49,472 nt of DNA from positions 1-49,472 of the forward strand of contig CAZHTS010000036.1 of assembly GCA_964535315.1 (NCBI GenBank), read 5' to 3'. Position numbers and translations under genes: made by a program. Position 1 is the stretch's first letter, and each line of letters begins with the position of its first letter. The notes below the pieces were generated by a model. The model saw nothing but the letters and a program-made list of their open reading frames with translations, was not told the DNA's origin and did no database searches. The stretch is from CAZHTS01 sp964535315. GTDB taxonomy: Bacteria; Chloroflexota; Anaerolineae; Anaerolineales; Anaerolineaceae. Below are positions 25,428 to 34,614 of the stretch, piece by piece.

Positions 25428-26537
25428 ATGTTCACGGTTAAACGTATTGAGACCACACAGGATTTTGCCGCCCTGGCTCCAGCCTGGGGCGTTTTGTTGG
25501 AGCGCTGCCCGGCTGCCAACCCCTTTTTAAGCTGGGAATGGCTGTTCTCCTGGTGGCAGCACTTTAACCACGGTCACACCTTGCGCCTGGTAACCGCCTG
25601 GCAGGGGGAGGAACTGGTTGGTATTGCCCCCCTGATGTTTTCCACCCGGCGTAAGTATGGCGTGCCGTTCCGGGTGCTGCAAAGCCTGGCAGCCGGGGCG
25701 TTGGATATGGGTGGTTTTCTCGTACGAGATGGCGACCGGCAAATTTTTGCGGCGCTGTTGGGCGATGTGCTGGCCGAACGGCGTTGGGACCTGTTTGAGG
25801 TGAGCGAGGTCAGCGGTGCGGACCCCAATTTTGCCACGCTGGCAGCGGCGCTGCCGCCCGGGCGTTTTGTTCTCCACCCGACGGCTCGTTCACATGTTTA
25901 TTTGCCGGTGCAGGGCGATTGGGACACGTTTTTTGGCGCTATTTCCAGAAATTTGCAGGTCGATTTACGCAAGCGGCTGCGCCGCGCCGAACGGCAGGGT
26001 GAAGTGTCTTTCCGCCGTTTTTGCGCCGGCGAGGTCACCCGCCAGCACATGGATTGGATCTTAAAAATCAGCGCCGAGGCGCGTTTTGGCGAACTGTATG
26101 TCCCGGCCGAATGTGATTTTCAATACGCTCTGATCGAGCGCATGGGGCCCTTGAAATGGCTGGACGCCTCTTTTCTATTTATCGGCGAGCAGCCGGTAGC
26201 GTATAACTACGGTTTTATCTACCGAAACTGTTGCGAGGGCTGGCGTACCGGCTATGATAGTAATTTCCTGGATTTTTCGGTTGGTAAATTGTTGATGATG
26301 TTGTGGCTCAAGGATGGTTTTGAGCGCGGCCTGGCGGGAATCGATTTCCTGCGCGGCGACGAGAGCTACAAACGCCATTGGGGCGGCGATGCGCGCCCTT
26401 ACTGGCATTACCGGGTAATCCGCAAACGACCGCTCCCCTGGCTGGTTTACGTCGGCGTGGCTGCCCTCCATCAGCGATGGGACGCATTGGCGGCGCGTTT
26501 CTCCAACCGCGAGGATGCCTCGCAGACAGGCCAGTGA
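25428..26537 (+). CDS. CelD/BcsL-type GNAT acyltransferase
   Basis: This 369-residue protein has the two-GNAT-fold layout of the CelD/BcsL (FemAB-like) family. Its N-terminal half contains NPFLSWEWLFSWWQHF and GIAPLMFSTRR; its C-terminal half contains DVLAERRW, RSHVYLPVQGDWDTFF, RRAERQGEVSFRR and FLRGDESYKRHWG. Members are linked to acylation during bacterial cellulose or surface polysaccharide synthesis. The ATG at 25428 is preferred over a TTG four codons upstream, though neither has a strong ribosome site. It lies 17 bases after the GHL15 gene, so both may serve the adjacent exopolysaccharide. Confidence 0.85.
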   Translation: MFTVKRIETTQDFAALAPAWGVLLERCPAANPFLSWEWLFSWWQHFNHGHTLRLVTAWQGEELVGIAPLMFSTRRKYGVPFRVLQSLAAGALDMGGFLVRDGDRQIFAALLGDVLAERRWDLFEVSEVSGADPNFATLAAALPPGRFVLHPTARSHVYLPVQGDWDTFFGAISRNLQVDLRKRLRRAERQGEVSFRRFCAGEVTRQHMDWILKISAEARFGELYVPAECDFQYALIERMGPLKWLDASFLFIGEQPVAYNYGFIYRNCCEGWRTGYDSNFLDFSVGKLLMMLWLKDGFERGLAGIDFLRGDESYKRHWGGDARPYWHYRVIRKRPLPWLVYVGVAALHQRWDALAARFSNREDASQTGQ

Positions 26538-26553
26538 GCGCTTTGCCGGGGGA

Positions 26554-27702
26554 TCAGTGCAGTTTTCTGCGTTCCAGCAGGGCATCCATCAAGAATTTGG
26601 TTGCCCAATTGGGAAATTGCAGCGGCAGATAGCCGCCAAAAAACGGCGCCGAGCCGGGCAATGCTCCGCAGATATCTTCATCGTGGGTCTGGATGTCCTG
26701 GTAAGCCAGGGCGATGCGCAGCCCCAGGTCGGCGGCCTGCTGGTAGCGCTTTTGCCCGCTGATCTGCGCCAGCAGATACCAGCAGCGGGCAATCTGTACG
26801 CTGCCCGTCAGGCAGGCAAAGGAGAAGGGCAGGATACGCTGCTCCTGCCAGCCGGCGTTGAAGTAACCGGGCAGGAAGCCGCGCTCTTCTAGCACGGCCA
26901 TCAGGCGGTCGGCTACCGGCTGGCTGCGTTCCAGCCAGTCATTTTCCGGCAGAATGCGGTAGGCCTCCAGAAACCCTTCGAGGATGTAGCCCAGGCTGTG
27001 GGTGTTGGCAAAGGGCCGTTTGGGGGTGAAGTGCGCCTGCTGCCAGTATCCGTTGGCGCCTTGTTGGGCCATGACCCAGCTAAAATTTTTCTTCGCAGCG
27101 AGTAAGGCGCGTTCGTCTTTTTGATAGATGGCGTAGTCCAGCAACGGCCAGGAGACGCGGGCATGGTAGGCGTGAGGGATATTGTTGTAGCAGTTATGCC
27201 AGGAGCCGTCTTCGGCCTGGGTGGCGCTCAGGAACCGGGCGCAGCGCTGCGCTGCCTGGAGGAAGGCCGGATCGCCGCCGTGGCGATATAGATCGGTGAG
27301 ACCCTGTAACACCATCCCCGTATCGAAGACCAGCGATGCGCCGCCCGTTGCTGTCTGGCGGCTGCTAAAACCGCCATCCATGTTCTGACGTTCCAGCAGC
27401 CACTGCCCCAGTGCGTAGGCGTGCTGCTGCGCTTCCAGGTGTTGGAATGCCCCGGCGTAGGCCAGCAAACTGGAGATGATGTATCCGCTGGTTTCAGGGT
27501 AAGCAGACATCCAGCCTTTCAGGTAGGAGTAGCCTTTGGATGAGCCCTGTCCGCCCGTCTGGTGAATGCTGCGACTTAACCAGGCGTAGGCGGCGTGCAG
27601 GCGGCTCTCGTCGTCGTGTTCTGGGGCAAGGGTCAGGTGGGTGCGCGGGGCTCCCAGGCGAACGTCACGGAAAAAATGAGGTAGAAAATGGGTGCGGCTC
27701 AT
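26554..27702 (-). CDS. alpha/alpha-toroid protein of the prenyltransferase/cyclase-like fold
   Basis: This 382-residue protein is built from repeated helical hairpins with motifs such as WLLERQNMDGGFSSR, FLSATQAEDGSWHNCYN and VMAQQGANGYWQQAHF, resembling the repeats of squalene cyclases and (alpha/alpha)6 sugar-acting enzymes. It lacks the DxDD motif of the cyclases. Similar proteins occur in exopolysaccharide clusters, where an uronate-type lyase, epimerase or hydrolase role is conceivable. The ATG overlaps the stop of the preceding GT4 gene (ATGA), which makes it the last gene of the operon. Confidence 0.7.
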   Translation of the reverse strand: MSRTHFLPHFFRDVRLGAPRTHLTLAPEHDDESRLHAAYAWLSRSIHQTGGQGSSKGYSYLKGWMSAYPETSGYIISSLLAYAGAFQHLEAQQHAYALGQWLLERQNMDGGFSSRQTATGGASLVFDTGMVLQGLTDLYRHGGDPAFLQAAQRCARFLSATQAEDGSWHNCYNNIPHAYHARVSWPLLDYAIYQKDERALLAAKKNFSWVMAQQGANGYWQQAHFTPKRPFANTHSLGYILEGFLEAYRILPENDWLERSQPVADRLMAVLEERGFLPGYFNAGWQEQRILPFSFACLTGSVQIARCWYLLAQISGQKRYQQAADLGLRIALAYQDIQTHDEDICGALPGSAPFFGGYLPLQFPNWATKFLMDALLERRKLH

Positions 27703-28850
27703 GCGGTCTCGTTTTCCTGGGATGTGGGATTGGCCAGGGCGGCCAGAACGTGACGCCGGATGGCAACGCCGACGGCGTCCCAATTATACCGCTCCAGCGC
27801 CAGTTGCCGGCCGCGCTCGCCAAACTGGCGGCAGAGCGCCGGGTTGTCCAGCAGACGCAGCAAAGCAGCTGTGATGCCGTCTACGTCGCCAATGGTGAGG
27901 CGATAGCCATTTTCGCCGTCCAGGACGAAATCCGGGATGGCGCCGGTGTTGGTGGCGATGATGGGCAGGCGGTGAGCCATGGCCTCGATGAAGGCCACGC
28001 CGAACGCCTCGCTGGTGGTGGGCAGGCAGAAGATAGCGGCGCGGTGATAATAAGCGCGCACCTCTTCGACCGGGATCAAACCGGTTTCGGTGCAATTGGG
28101 CAGCCCGGCGTTGGGGGCGCAGCCGATGATGGTCAGGTGCGCATCGGGATGCCGTTCCAGCACGCGCAGGAAGGCCTGGCTCAGTTCGGGCCCACCCTTG
28201 AGGCGCCAGTCGGTGCCGACGAACAGGATTTCTTTATTGCTGTACCCGGCGTTGTCCGGCTCGCCGGCGTCGGTCGGTACATTGCTGCCGGCGTATACAC
28301 AGGCGATCTTTTCCAAGGCAACGCCGTATTCCTGTTGTAACGATTGCGTGATGTCGGAACTGCGGGTGAAAATGCGTGTGGCGTTCTGGTAAATGCTCTT
28401 TTCCAGTTCGATCCAGGCCGGTGAGAAATGTTTCCAATCGCCGAAATACGGGTTGTGCTGGTTGGCCAGGTGGGTGCCGTCGGTGTAGATAAAATTGGGC
28501 AGGCCGGCAATGCGGGTATCGAATAGCGATTGTAACTGGAAGGTGAAGGCGAACTCATCCTGCCGCCCGGCGAACCGTTCGTTGATCAGCCGTTTCACCC
28601 GCTGGAATAAATAGGTGCTGCCCATAAAAATTTGCCGGAAGCGCCGCGGCTGCCAGAGGATGGGCACGCCGTAGTCAAACGGTAAGGCCAGGGCGTTGAG
28701 CAAGAGGATGTCTTTGCGTCGTTTGAGGATGTGGATGAGATCCGTGGTCTCGATCTCATACTCGGGGAAACTTTTTTGCAGGACGCTGGATACGCTGGCG
28801 GCGATGGGCGGCGTGGGCCAGATGCGGATGAAGGCGATTTTTTTTCCCAT
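27699..28850 (-). CDS. glycosyltransferase family 4
   Basis: This 383-residue GT-B enzyme has the C-terminal nucleotide-sugar region EILFVGTDWRLKGG and the EX7E-type signature in CLPTTSEAFGVAFIEAMAHRLPIIAT. It transfers a sugar from an activated donor, probably onto the lipid-linked repeat unit in the cytoplasm. The N-terminal acceptor domain starts with GKKIAFIRIWPTPPIAAS. It follows the polysaccharide deacetylase by six bases and is coupled by an ATGA overlap to the toroid gene. Confidence 0.9.
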   Translation of the reverse strand: MGKKIAFIRIWPTPPIAASVSSVLQKSFPEYEIETTDLIHILKRRKDILLLNALALPFDYGVPILWQPRRFRQIFMGSTYLFQRVKRLINERFAGRQDEFAFTFQLQSLFDTRIAGLPNFIYTDGTHLANQHNPYFGDWKHFSPAWIELEKSIYQNATRIFTRSSDITQSLQQEYGVALEKIACVYAGSNVPTDAGEPDNAGYSNKEILFVGTDWRLKGGPELSQAFLRVLERHPDAHLTIIGCAPNAGLPNCTETGLIPVEEVRAYYHRAAIFCLPTTSEAFGVAFIEAMAHRLPIIATNTGAIPDFVLDGENGYRLTIGDVDGITAALLRLLDNPALCRQFGERGRQLALERYNWDAVGVAIRRHVLAALANPTSQENETA

Positions 28851-28856
28851 AGAGGC

Positions 28857-29861
28857 CTATGCACTTTCGTAATAAAGTGGGGTGAGGTGATAGTGAAATT
28901 GCGCCAGGCTCAGGCTGGGCCACACGCCCAGGCGGGGCAGATGCAGTAACGCATCGGAGCGCAGCCGGGCGGCGGCGCTGATCATGGTGAACGCCAGGGC
29001 AAAACCTTCTTCTTGCAGGATGGGCAGAAGCGCCATGCTCATGGCTTGCGGCGTTCCATCCGGAAAGGCGAAGACGGGCAGCGTTTCGCCCAGGTGCTGG
29101 CGGATGAGATCCTGCGATTGGCGCAACTCGAGGCGCGCCTCTTCGGGCGCTAGCTGACTGAGGATGGGGTGATGATGGGTGTGGGCGGCGATGGCCGCTC
29201 CTGCCTGATGCAGACGGCGTAGTTCGTCCCAATCCAGCGTGCTGCGGGGGGCGGCCTGCTCGTTTTCGACGGGCGCGCACAGGCTGTCCAGTTCTTGCCG
29301 GGCCTGCCGGTACGGGATGCGTTTGAAATAGGCGCTCAGGCTCAGGTAGGCTCGTTTCTTTTCAGCATCGTCTCGCAGCGACAGGGCGCCGGCCGGGGTG
29401 TTGAGGAGCGTCTCGTTGTGGCCGTATACGGCGCGATACAGCCGATCCCACCAGAAGGCGCCCTGCCCGACGTAGCCGGTCGGGACGAACAACAAGGGGC
29501 GGATGCCATACTGGCTGGCGACGGGGAAGATGACCTCCTGGAAATCGAGATAGCCATCATCGACGGTGACCAGTACGGCGTTGGCAGGTAATGGGGCGCC
29601 CTCCAGGGCGGCAGACAGCACTTCGGTCACTGTGACCGGCCGGTAGTGACGGGCCAACAATTGCATCTGCGCTTCAAATTGTTGAGGGGAGGCGCTGAGT
29701 TCAAACGGGGAGAGCCAGGGACGGTGTTGCGCTGTGTCGACGCGGTGGTAAGCCAGCACGTACAACCGGTCCTCGGGGCGCCCGCCCCAGCCCTGCAACA
29801 GGCGAAAGACGCCGGCGCGTTCGGCCCATTCAAAGGCAATTTGCTTGGTTTTTGATGGCAT
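28857..29861 (-). CDS. polysaccharide deacetylase (NodB/CE4 family)
   Basis: This 334-residue protein carries the NodB motif 1 (VLVTVDDGYLDF, with the catalytic base and metal Asp), the metal-binding histidine motif AAHTHHHPILSQL, the motif 3-like FAFPDG and a late motif near LPRLGV. CE4 enzymes remove N-acetyl groups from polymers such as PNAG and chitin. No signal peptide is evident, so a cytoplasmic or inner-face action on the lipid-linked unit is possible. Downstream of BcsB in the operon, it suggests an amino-sugar in the polymer. Confidence 0.88.
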   Translation of the reverse strand: MPSKTKQIAFEWAERAGVFRLLQGWGGRPEDRLYVLAYHRVDTAQHRPWLSPFELSASPQQFEAQMQLLARHYRPVTVTEVLSAALEGAPLPANAVLVTVDDGYLDFQEVIFPVASQYGIRPLLFVPTGYVGQGAFWWDRLYRAVYGHNETLLNTPAGALSLRDDAEKKRAYLSLSAYFKRIPYRQARQELDSLCAPVENEQAAPRSTLDWDELRRLHQAGAAIAAHTHHHPILSQLAPEEARLELRQSQDLIRQHLGETLPVFAFPDGTPQAMSMALLPILQEEGFALAFTMISAAARLRSDALLHLPRLGVWPSLSLAQFHYHLTPLYYESA

Positions 29862-29896
29862 GTTCCGCTATCCTGGGCGGCATTACAAATGATCCA

Positions 29897-29919
29897 GGGG
29901 CGAGGCAGCGCCTCGCCCC
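29897..29919 (-). other. intercistronic hairpin between BcsB-like and deacetylase genes
   Basis: GGGGCGAGG (29897-29905) pairs with CCTCGCCCC (29911-29919). There is no T-run, so read-through with attenuation is likely rather than a full stop. Confidence 0.5.
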
Positions 29920-29943
29920 CGGTGAAGGACAGGGTAAGAACGA

Positions 29944-32205
29944 TCAGGACTTCCGGCGAATGGCGCCGATGATCACCACCAGCAGAATGATGACGATCAA
30001 CGCCGAGACTACGACGATGGCCGGCAGGATCCAGGAGCGAGCGGTCACCCACGATTGGGTGGCCGGGGGAACGGGGGTGGCCAGGAGCACCGGCTGCGGC
30101 GTGCCTTGCAACGGCGCAGCGGTGGCCGACAGGTTGCCGGTGCCGAAGCCGGCGCGCGAGTCGCTGCTCAGGACCTGCTGGTCGTTGATGACGGCAAAAT
30201 TACCGGCCAGTTTGCCGCGCAGCAGCGGCGTGGTCAGGGCGTTACCGGCCCAACTCAACCCTTGCGATGTGCTGCCAAAGATGCCCAGTGTGGTGCGGCC
30301 CGCATCCCAGGGCGAGGGGAACAGTTCCAGGTAACCAAGGTCGATGTCCGGCGGCAGGCGATAGGTGATGGTCATACTGCTTTCGGTCGCCAGATTGCTG
30401 CCCTCGGCGAAAGGCGCCGGCATATTGCCGGCGATGATGCCCAGAATGGGCAGCTCACTGGCCTTGCCGATGACGATCAGGTTGTTCTGACTGCGCACGT
30501 CCTCGGGCACGGTGTCGCCGTAGACCGCTTTCAACTCGATCAGTTCACCATAGGAGCGGCGGCCCAGGTCGATGGCCAGTTTGGTGGCGATGTCCCAGGC
30601 GGTTGCGTTCTTTTGCGGCAGGATGAAGGCCAGTTCACGCAAGGTGGGATGGTCGTTGAAGGTGTAAGGGTAACTCCCCAGGTTGAGGAAGGTGGTGGCG
30701 TTGACCTGGGCCGGGAAGAGTGGAATGTGCAGCAACGAATCGGGGAAGATGTTGACCCACAACTGATTTTGAGTGAAGTCGAGGCAGTTATCGGTGGGGA
30801 TCAGGCTGGCGTCGAACGCCAGGCGGTTGACGCCGGGACGTACGGCGTAGGCCGGCAGGGTGACCCGGACGGTGTGAACGTCTGAGGTCGTATCGCTGAA
30901 ACGGGCGCTGCCGACCAGCAGATCGTTCAAGAGGATGCTCATGTTGGAACGGGAGTAATTGAGCAGCGCCGAGTGGCTGAACACCAGGTTCAGGTAGGCC
31001 TCGCTGTTGGTTACCTGGCCGTAGGGGATGAAGAAACGGATTTCGTCGCCAACGACGCCGATGCCGGACAGGGTGATGACCTGCGCCCCCAGGTCGGCGA
31101 AAGTGCGATCGGCGCTGACGGTGGTGATTTGAACGCTTTCCTTGACGTCGACCACCAGGGCCAGGTCACGGCGGGCGCTGGTGCGCAGGGCGCCCGAACT
31201 GATCGCCTGGGCAGCCTTGATGACCGCGCCATCTGTTTTGCCGCCCACAACCAGCAACACCCGGGATTCATTCCAGGGCGAGATCGCCGTTTGAACCACA
31301 CCGTCGTCTTCACCGGCGCCGGCTGCATCGGGGAGTTTTGCCGTGGCAAGCACCGGCAGTCCGGCAGGCTTACCGACGAAGAGGATGTGGGAATTCTTTT
31401 GCATATCGGCGTTGAGCGTGCTGACCGGGGTTAAGGGCAGCGCCAGCTGACCGTTGGTCATACGCCCAAAGCCGGCGGCCACGGTCAGGGCGGCCTGCAA
31501 TTCAGCGGCCGAGGGCTGGTCCGGCACCACCAACAGGGCAGGCTCAATGATGAAGGAGCCGTCCTGATAGATCGGGCGGGGCAGGAGGGTCAGGTCAACC
31601 GGCGGGGGAACGAGTTCGTGCGCCAGGTAGAAACGCGAATTGGCCGATACGGTCAGGGTGGTTTTCTGGTCGATGTCGCAGTCCACCGAAGCATCCAGGA
31701 ACAGGCGCAGATCTACCCGCCCATCGTTGCGTACCTGTAAGGCGTTCGCCGGGATGGCGATGGTGCGCAACTGCTCCCCGCTCCAGTTGAGCGAGATGGT
31801 CTGAATCAGGGTGTTGTTGACAAAAACAGAGAGCGCGGCGCTGCGCAGTGCAATGGCATTGGTGTTTAACACAGTGCCGCTGCTATAGTGGGGATTCAAC
31901 AGTAATTGGATCTCCGCTTTATCGGTGAGTTTCCAGGTGGAAGGGGTGCCCACACGCACCTGCAGGGTATCATAGGGGCCCTGCATCACGGTGTCTACTA
32001 CCTTCAGCATGCTGAAGGACACCAGGCTTTGAGAATCGGGCATATCGGGTAGAACGACGGCTGTGGAAGGCGTGAGGGGCGGGGCAGCCGGAGTCGGTGT
32101 AGCCGTGGGAGTTGGGCCGCCGGTTTGCGCCAGACCTGGGGTAGGGAGAGCAAACAGACCGAAGAGCAACAAAACGAGGGTCAGTCCATAGAAGAGTTTT
32201 TTCAT
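29944..32205 (-). CDS. BcsB-like cellulose synthase regulatory subunit
   Basis: This 753-residue protein has a signal peptide, a Thr/Pro linker (TGGPTPTATPTPAAPP), two carbohydrate-binding/flavodoxin-like repeats of the BcsB family, and a single C-terminal membrane helix (about residues 725-748) followed by IRRKS. Family stretches include SFSMLKVVDTVMQGP, FSHSALLNYSRSNMSILLND, and DNCLDFTQNQLWVNI. BcsB sits outside the cytoplasmic membrane and guides a nascent beta-glucan from the synthase. Here it follows a membrane GT2 rather than a BcsA with PilZ. The ATG at 32205 has an AGGAG three bases upstream; an upstream extension would add unlikely residues. Confidence 0.85.
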   Translation of the reverse strand: MKKLFYGLTLVLLLFGLFALPTPGLAQTGGPTPTATPTPAAPPLTPSTAVVLPDMPDSQSLVSFSMLKVVDTVMQGPYDTLQVRVGTPSTWKLTDKAEIQLLLNPHYSSGTVLNTNAIALRSAALSVFVNNTLIQTISLNWSGEQLRTIAIPANALQVRNDGRVDLRLFLDASVDCDIDQKTTLTVSANSRFYLAHELVPPPVDLTLLPRPIYQDGSFIIEPALLVVPDQPSAAELQAALTVAAGFGRMTNGQLALPLTPVSTLNADMQKNSHILFVGKPAGLPVLATAKLPDAAGAGEDDGVVQTAISPWNESRVLLVVGGKTDGAVIKAAQAISSGALRTSARRDLALVVDVKESVQITTVSADRTFADLGAQVITLSGIGVVGDEIRFFIPYGQVTNSEAYLNLVFSHSALLNYSRSNMSILLNDLLVGSARFSDTTSDVHTVRVTLPAYAVRPGVNRLAFDASLIPTDNCLDFTQNQLWVNIFPDSLLHIPLFPAQVNATTFLNLGSYPYTFNDHPTLRELAFILPQKNATAWDIATKLAIDLGRRSYGELIELKAVYGDTVPEDVRSQNNLIVIGKASELPILGIIAGNMPAPFAEGSNLATESSMTITYRLPPDIDLGYLELFPSPWDAGRTTLGIFGSTSQGLSWAGNALTTPLLRGKLAGNFAVINDQQVLSSDSRAGFGTGNLSATAAPLQGTPQPVLLATPVPPATQSWVTARSWILPAIVVVSALIVIILLVVIIGAIRRKS

Positions 32206-32269
32206 ATCTCCTGTTGTGCGCCGCAAGGACGCTCCTCCTTTCAGTAGATTAGCTATCATGTGCATAGGA

Positions 32270-33466
32270 TTATTGCGTGATGTCCCGGCGGGGGACACGC
32301 TTCCACAACGAACTTTGCTTGCCGGTGAGAAAGCCGTACAGGCCAAACAAAGCAGCCAGGTTGCTGTTGACCAGGAAGGTTGGCAGGTAGAGCATCCTGG
32401 CCAGCGTATTCTTGCGTTCCAGGTTCTGGCCAACCAGGGCGAGCAGGTAGAACAACAGTTGGGCGCCGATGAGGATCCAGTTGAAAGGCGGCGCCAGACG
32501 GATCAGATCCAGATTGCCGGCGCTGGGCGGCCAGAGGACCGCCGCCACGTTGGCGAGCAGCGCGCCGATCATGGCGAAGGGTACCAGTGGGCGAAAGAAC
32601 TTGTGCGAGAGCACCTGCCACACCAGCCGCGGGCGGTCAAAGGGCAGTAACTGCCCGGCCATCGAGATGGCCTGGTAACGCCCGGCAATCATCCGGGCGC
32701 GGCGTGTGACTTCATCCTGGGCGGTGGGTGAGACGCGCTCCGAGGTGCGCGCCTGCGGGTTGTAAACCACCCGGTAACCGCGTTTGACCAGACGCATGGC
32801 GATGAAGAAATCGTCGTTGATCACCCGCGGCGGTGGGGTTTCGAACAGGCTGCGGCGGATGGCGAAGATGTCGCCGAAAGCGCCGGTGCTGCACCCCAGA
32901 CGGGTCTCCTGTTCCTGGATGAAGGATTCGTATTTCCAGTACAGTCCCTCCGAGTCGCCCAGGGCGCCGTCGCCGCGCACGATGTCGCGCGCCCCAAACA
33001 CGGCGCCTACCGTCGGGTCGGCAAAGGGGGCGCTCAACTCGCGCAATACGTTCGGGGCGTAGAGATTGGTGGCGTCTGAGATGAGGATGACTTCGCCGCG
33101 CGCCAGGTTTTGAATGGCGTGGATGACGTTGGCCATCTTGCCGCGCCGCTGCGGGGCGGTGACCAGTTCCACTCCCTGGCCGGCGAAGCCGCTTACGATT
33201 TCGGCCGTGCGGTCTTCGGAGCAATCGTTCATTACCAGGATTTGCAGACGGTCGCGCGGGTAATCCAGCGCCACGCAGTTTTCCATCTTCTTGCCGATGA
33301 CGCGTTCCTCGTTATAGGCGGCTACGATCAGGGTCACAACCGGCGTGTAACTGGCGTAGGCGCCCGGTTTGGGGCGCAGGCGCGCCAGCAGCCCCAGCAG
33401 CAGCGGGTAGCCGGCGTAGACGTAGACGACGAACAAGACACATAACCAAAACAGGATACCGATCAT
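32270..33466 (-). CDS. membrane glycosyltransferase family 2
   Basis: This 398-residue protein has one N-terminal membrane helix (about residues 3-28), a GT-A domain with NEERVIGKK, Asp81 in VMNDCSED, the DATN metal-binding strand and the DDFFIAMRLVKRG acceptor motif, then three membrane helices at the C-terminus. The QxxRW motif of processive synthases is not seen; the corresponding region reads RRARMIAGRYQAI. It could still be the partner of BcsB, or it may add a sugar. The ATG overlaps the stop of the preceding GT4 gene (ATGA) and fits the hydrophobic start. Confidence 0.88.
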   Translation of the reverse strand: MIGILFWLCVLFVVYVYAGYPLLLGLLARLRPKPGAYASYTPVVTLIVAAYNEERVIGKKMENCVALDYPRDRLQILVMNDCSEDRTAEIVSGFAGQGVELVTAPQRRGKMANVIHAIQNLARGEVILISDATNLYAPNVLRELSAPFADPTVGAVFGARDIVRGDGALGDSEGLYWKYESFIQEQETRLGCSTGAFGDIFAIRRSLFETPPPRVINDDFFIAMRLVKRGYRVVYNPQARTSERVSPTAQDEVTRRARMIAGRYQAISMAGQLLPFDRPRLVWQVLSHKFFRPLVPFAMIGALLANVAAVLWPPSAGNLDLIRLAPPFNWILIGAQLLFYLLALVGQNLERKNTLARMLYLPTFLVNSNLAALFGLYGFLTGKQSSLWKRVPRRDITQ

Positions 33467-34614
33467 AGAACCGTCCCTTCTCGTTTGCAAAGCTGCCGGT
33501 AGACGGCCTGCAAACGCGTCACCATGCTGGTGATGGCATAATTTTCCAGGATGTGCTGGCGAGCGGCGCGGCCGTAGGCCTGGCGCAGCGCTTCATCTGC
33601 GCATACATCGAGCAACGCCTGGCGCAGCGCCGGGCGATCATCGGGCGGGATGAGCAGGCCGTTGGCGCCGCTGGCGACCAGTTGTGGGCTGCCGCCTACA
33701 GCGGTGGCGATGACGGCCAGCCCGGAGGACATGGCCTCGAGCAGCGCCACCGAAAGCCCCTCGGCAACCGAGGGCAGGACAAAGATATCGCCGGCCTGAA
33801 GATAGGGGGTGACGTCGTCTACGCTGCCGACAAACCGGACGCCCTCGCCGGCGCTCTGACGCAGGGTGCGTTCCTGGCTGCCGCTGCCGAGCAGCAGCAG
33901 TTGGGCGTTGGTATGCCGGGCGCGAACCTCGGGCCAGCAGGCGATCAGGTGATTGACCCGTTTCTCGGGCTCGAGCCGGCCGCTGAAGACGGCCAGCGGG
34001 GCATCGCCGGGCAGCCCCAGCCGGCTGCGCAGTGCGGCTTTGTCGCCGGCTGGCAGAGGGGCAAAGCGCTGGCTATCTACCCCGTTGGGGATGAAATGGC
34101 GGCGCTCTGCCGGCGCGCCGGCGCCGGCCAGTTCGGCGTCGATTTCCTGGCTGATGACGATAAAGGCGTCCACCTCACGCACAAAGGCTGCCAGGCGCTG
34201 TGCTCCAAACAGCTTCTGCTGCAGGCGCTGCACGTCGCCAATCGGGCCGCTGCGGTGAGCGGTAACGGCCACCGGGATGCCCCAGCGCCGCCGGGCGGCG
34301 ATGGCCGTGGTGGTGGCCGAGAATAATTCGTGGGCGTGAATTACGTCGGGGCGCAATTTGCCGAGCAGCGTGAGGGCGGCGCGGGTGAAGATCAGCGAGG
34401 CGCTCAATTTGGGGCCGGGGGCCGGCAGGCGATGCACCTGCACGCCTTCGATTACTTCAAAGGCGGGCAACCCGTTGACCCGCCGGGTGAGCACGTGTAC
34501 TTCCATGCCCTCTTGCTGCATGCGCGGCGCCAGGGCGCCCAACTGGCGCTCGGCCCCACCGATCAGGGGTAAATAGCCGTGAATGATCATGGCAATGCGG
34601 AGTTCGGGGTTCAT
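33463..34614 (-). CDS. glycosyltransferase family 4
   Basis: This 383-residue GT-B enzyme has the N-terminal glycine loop GYLPLIGGAERQ, the donor-side start AVFSGRLEPEKRV and the EX7E region LPSVAEGLSVALLEAMSSG. It is a retaining transferase likely to act on the lipid-linked repeat unit. Its ATG overlaps the stop of the upstream GT4 and its stop overlaps the start of the GT2, so three genes are translationally chained. Confidence 0.92.
   Translation of the reverse strand: MNPELRIAMIIHGYLPLIGGAERQLGALAPRMQQEGMEVHVLTRRVNGLPAFEVIEGVQVHRLPAPGPKLSASLIFTRAALTLLGKLRPDVIHAHELFSATTTAIAARRRWGIPVAVTAHRSGPIGDVQRLQQKLFGAQRLAAFVREVDAFIVISQEIDAELAGAGAPAERRHFIPNGVDSQRFAPLPAGDKAALRSRLGLPGDAPLAVFSGRLEPEKRVNHLIACWPEVRARHTNAQLLLLGSGSQERTLRQSAGEGVRFVGSVDDVTPYLQAGDIFVLPSVAEGLSVALLEAMSSGLAVIATAVGGSPQLVASGANGLLIPPDDRPALRQALLDVCADEALRQAYGRAARQHILENYAITSMVTRLQAVYRQLCKREGTVL

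Noticed and set aside
29944..32205. Possible cellulose operon with BcsA
   Set aside because: No PilZ domain or QxxRW synthase is present, so calling the product cellulose is not supported.
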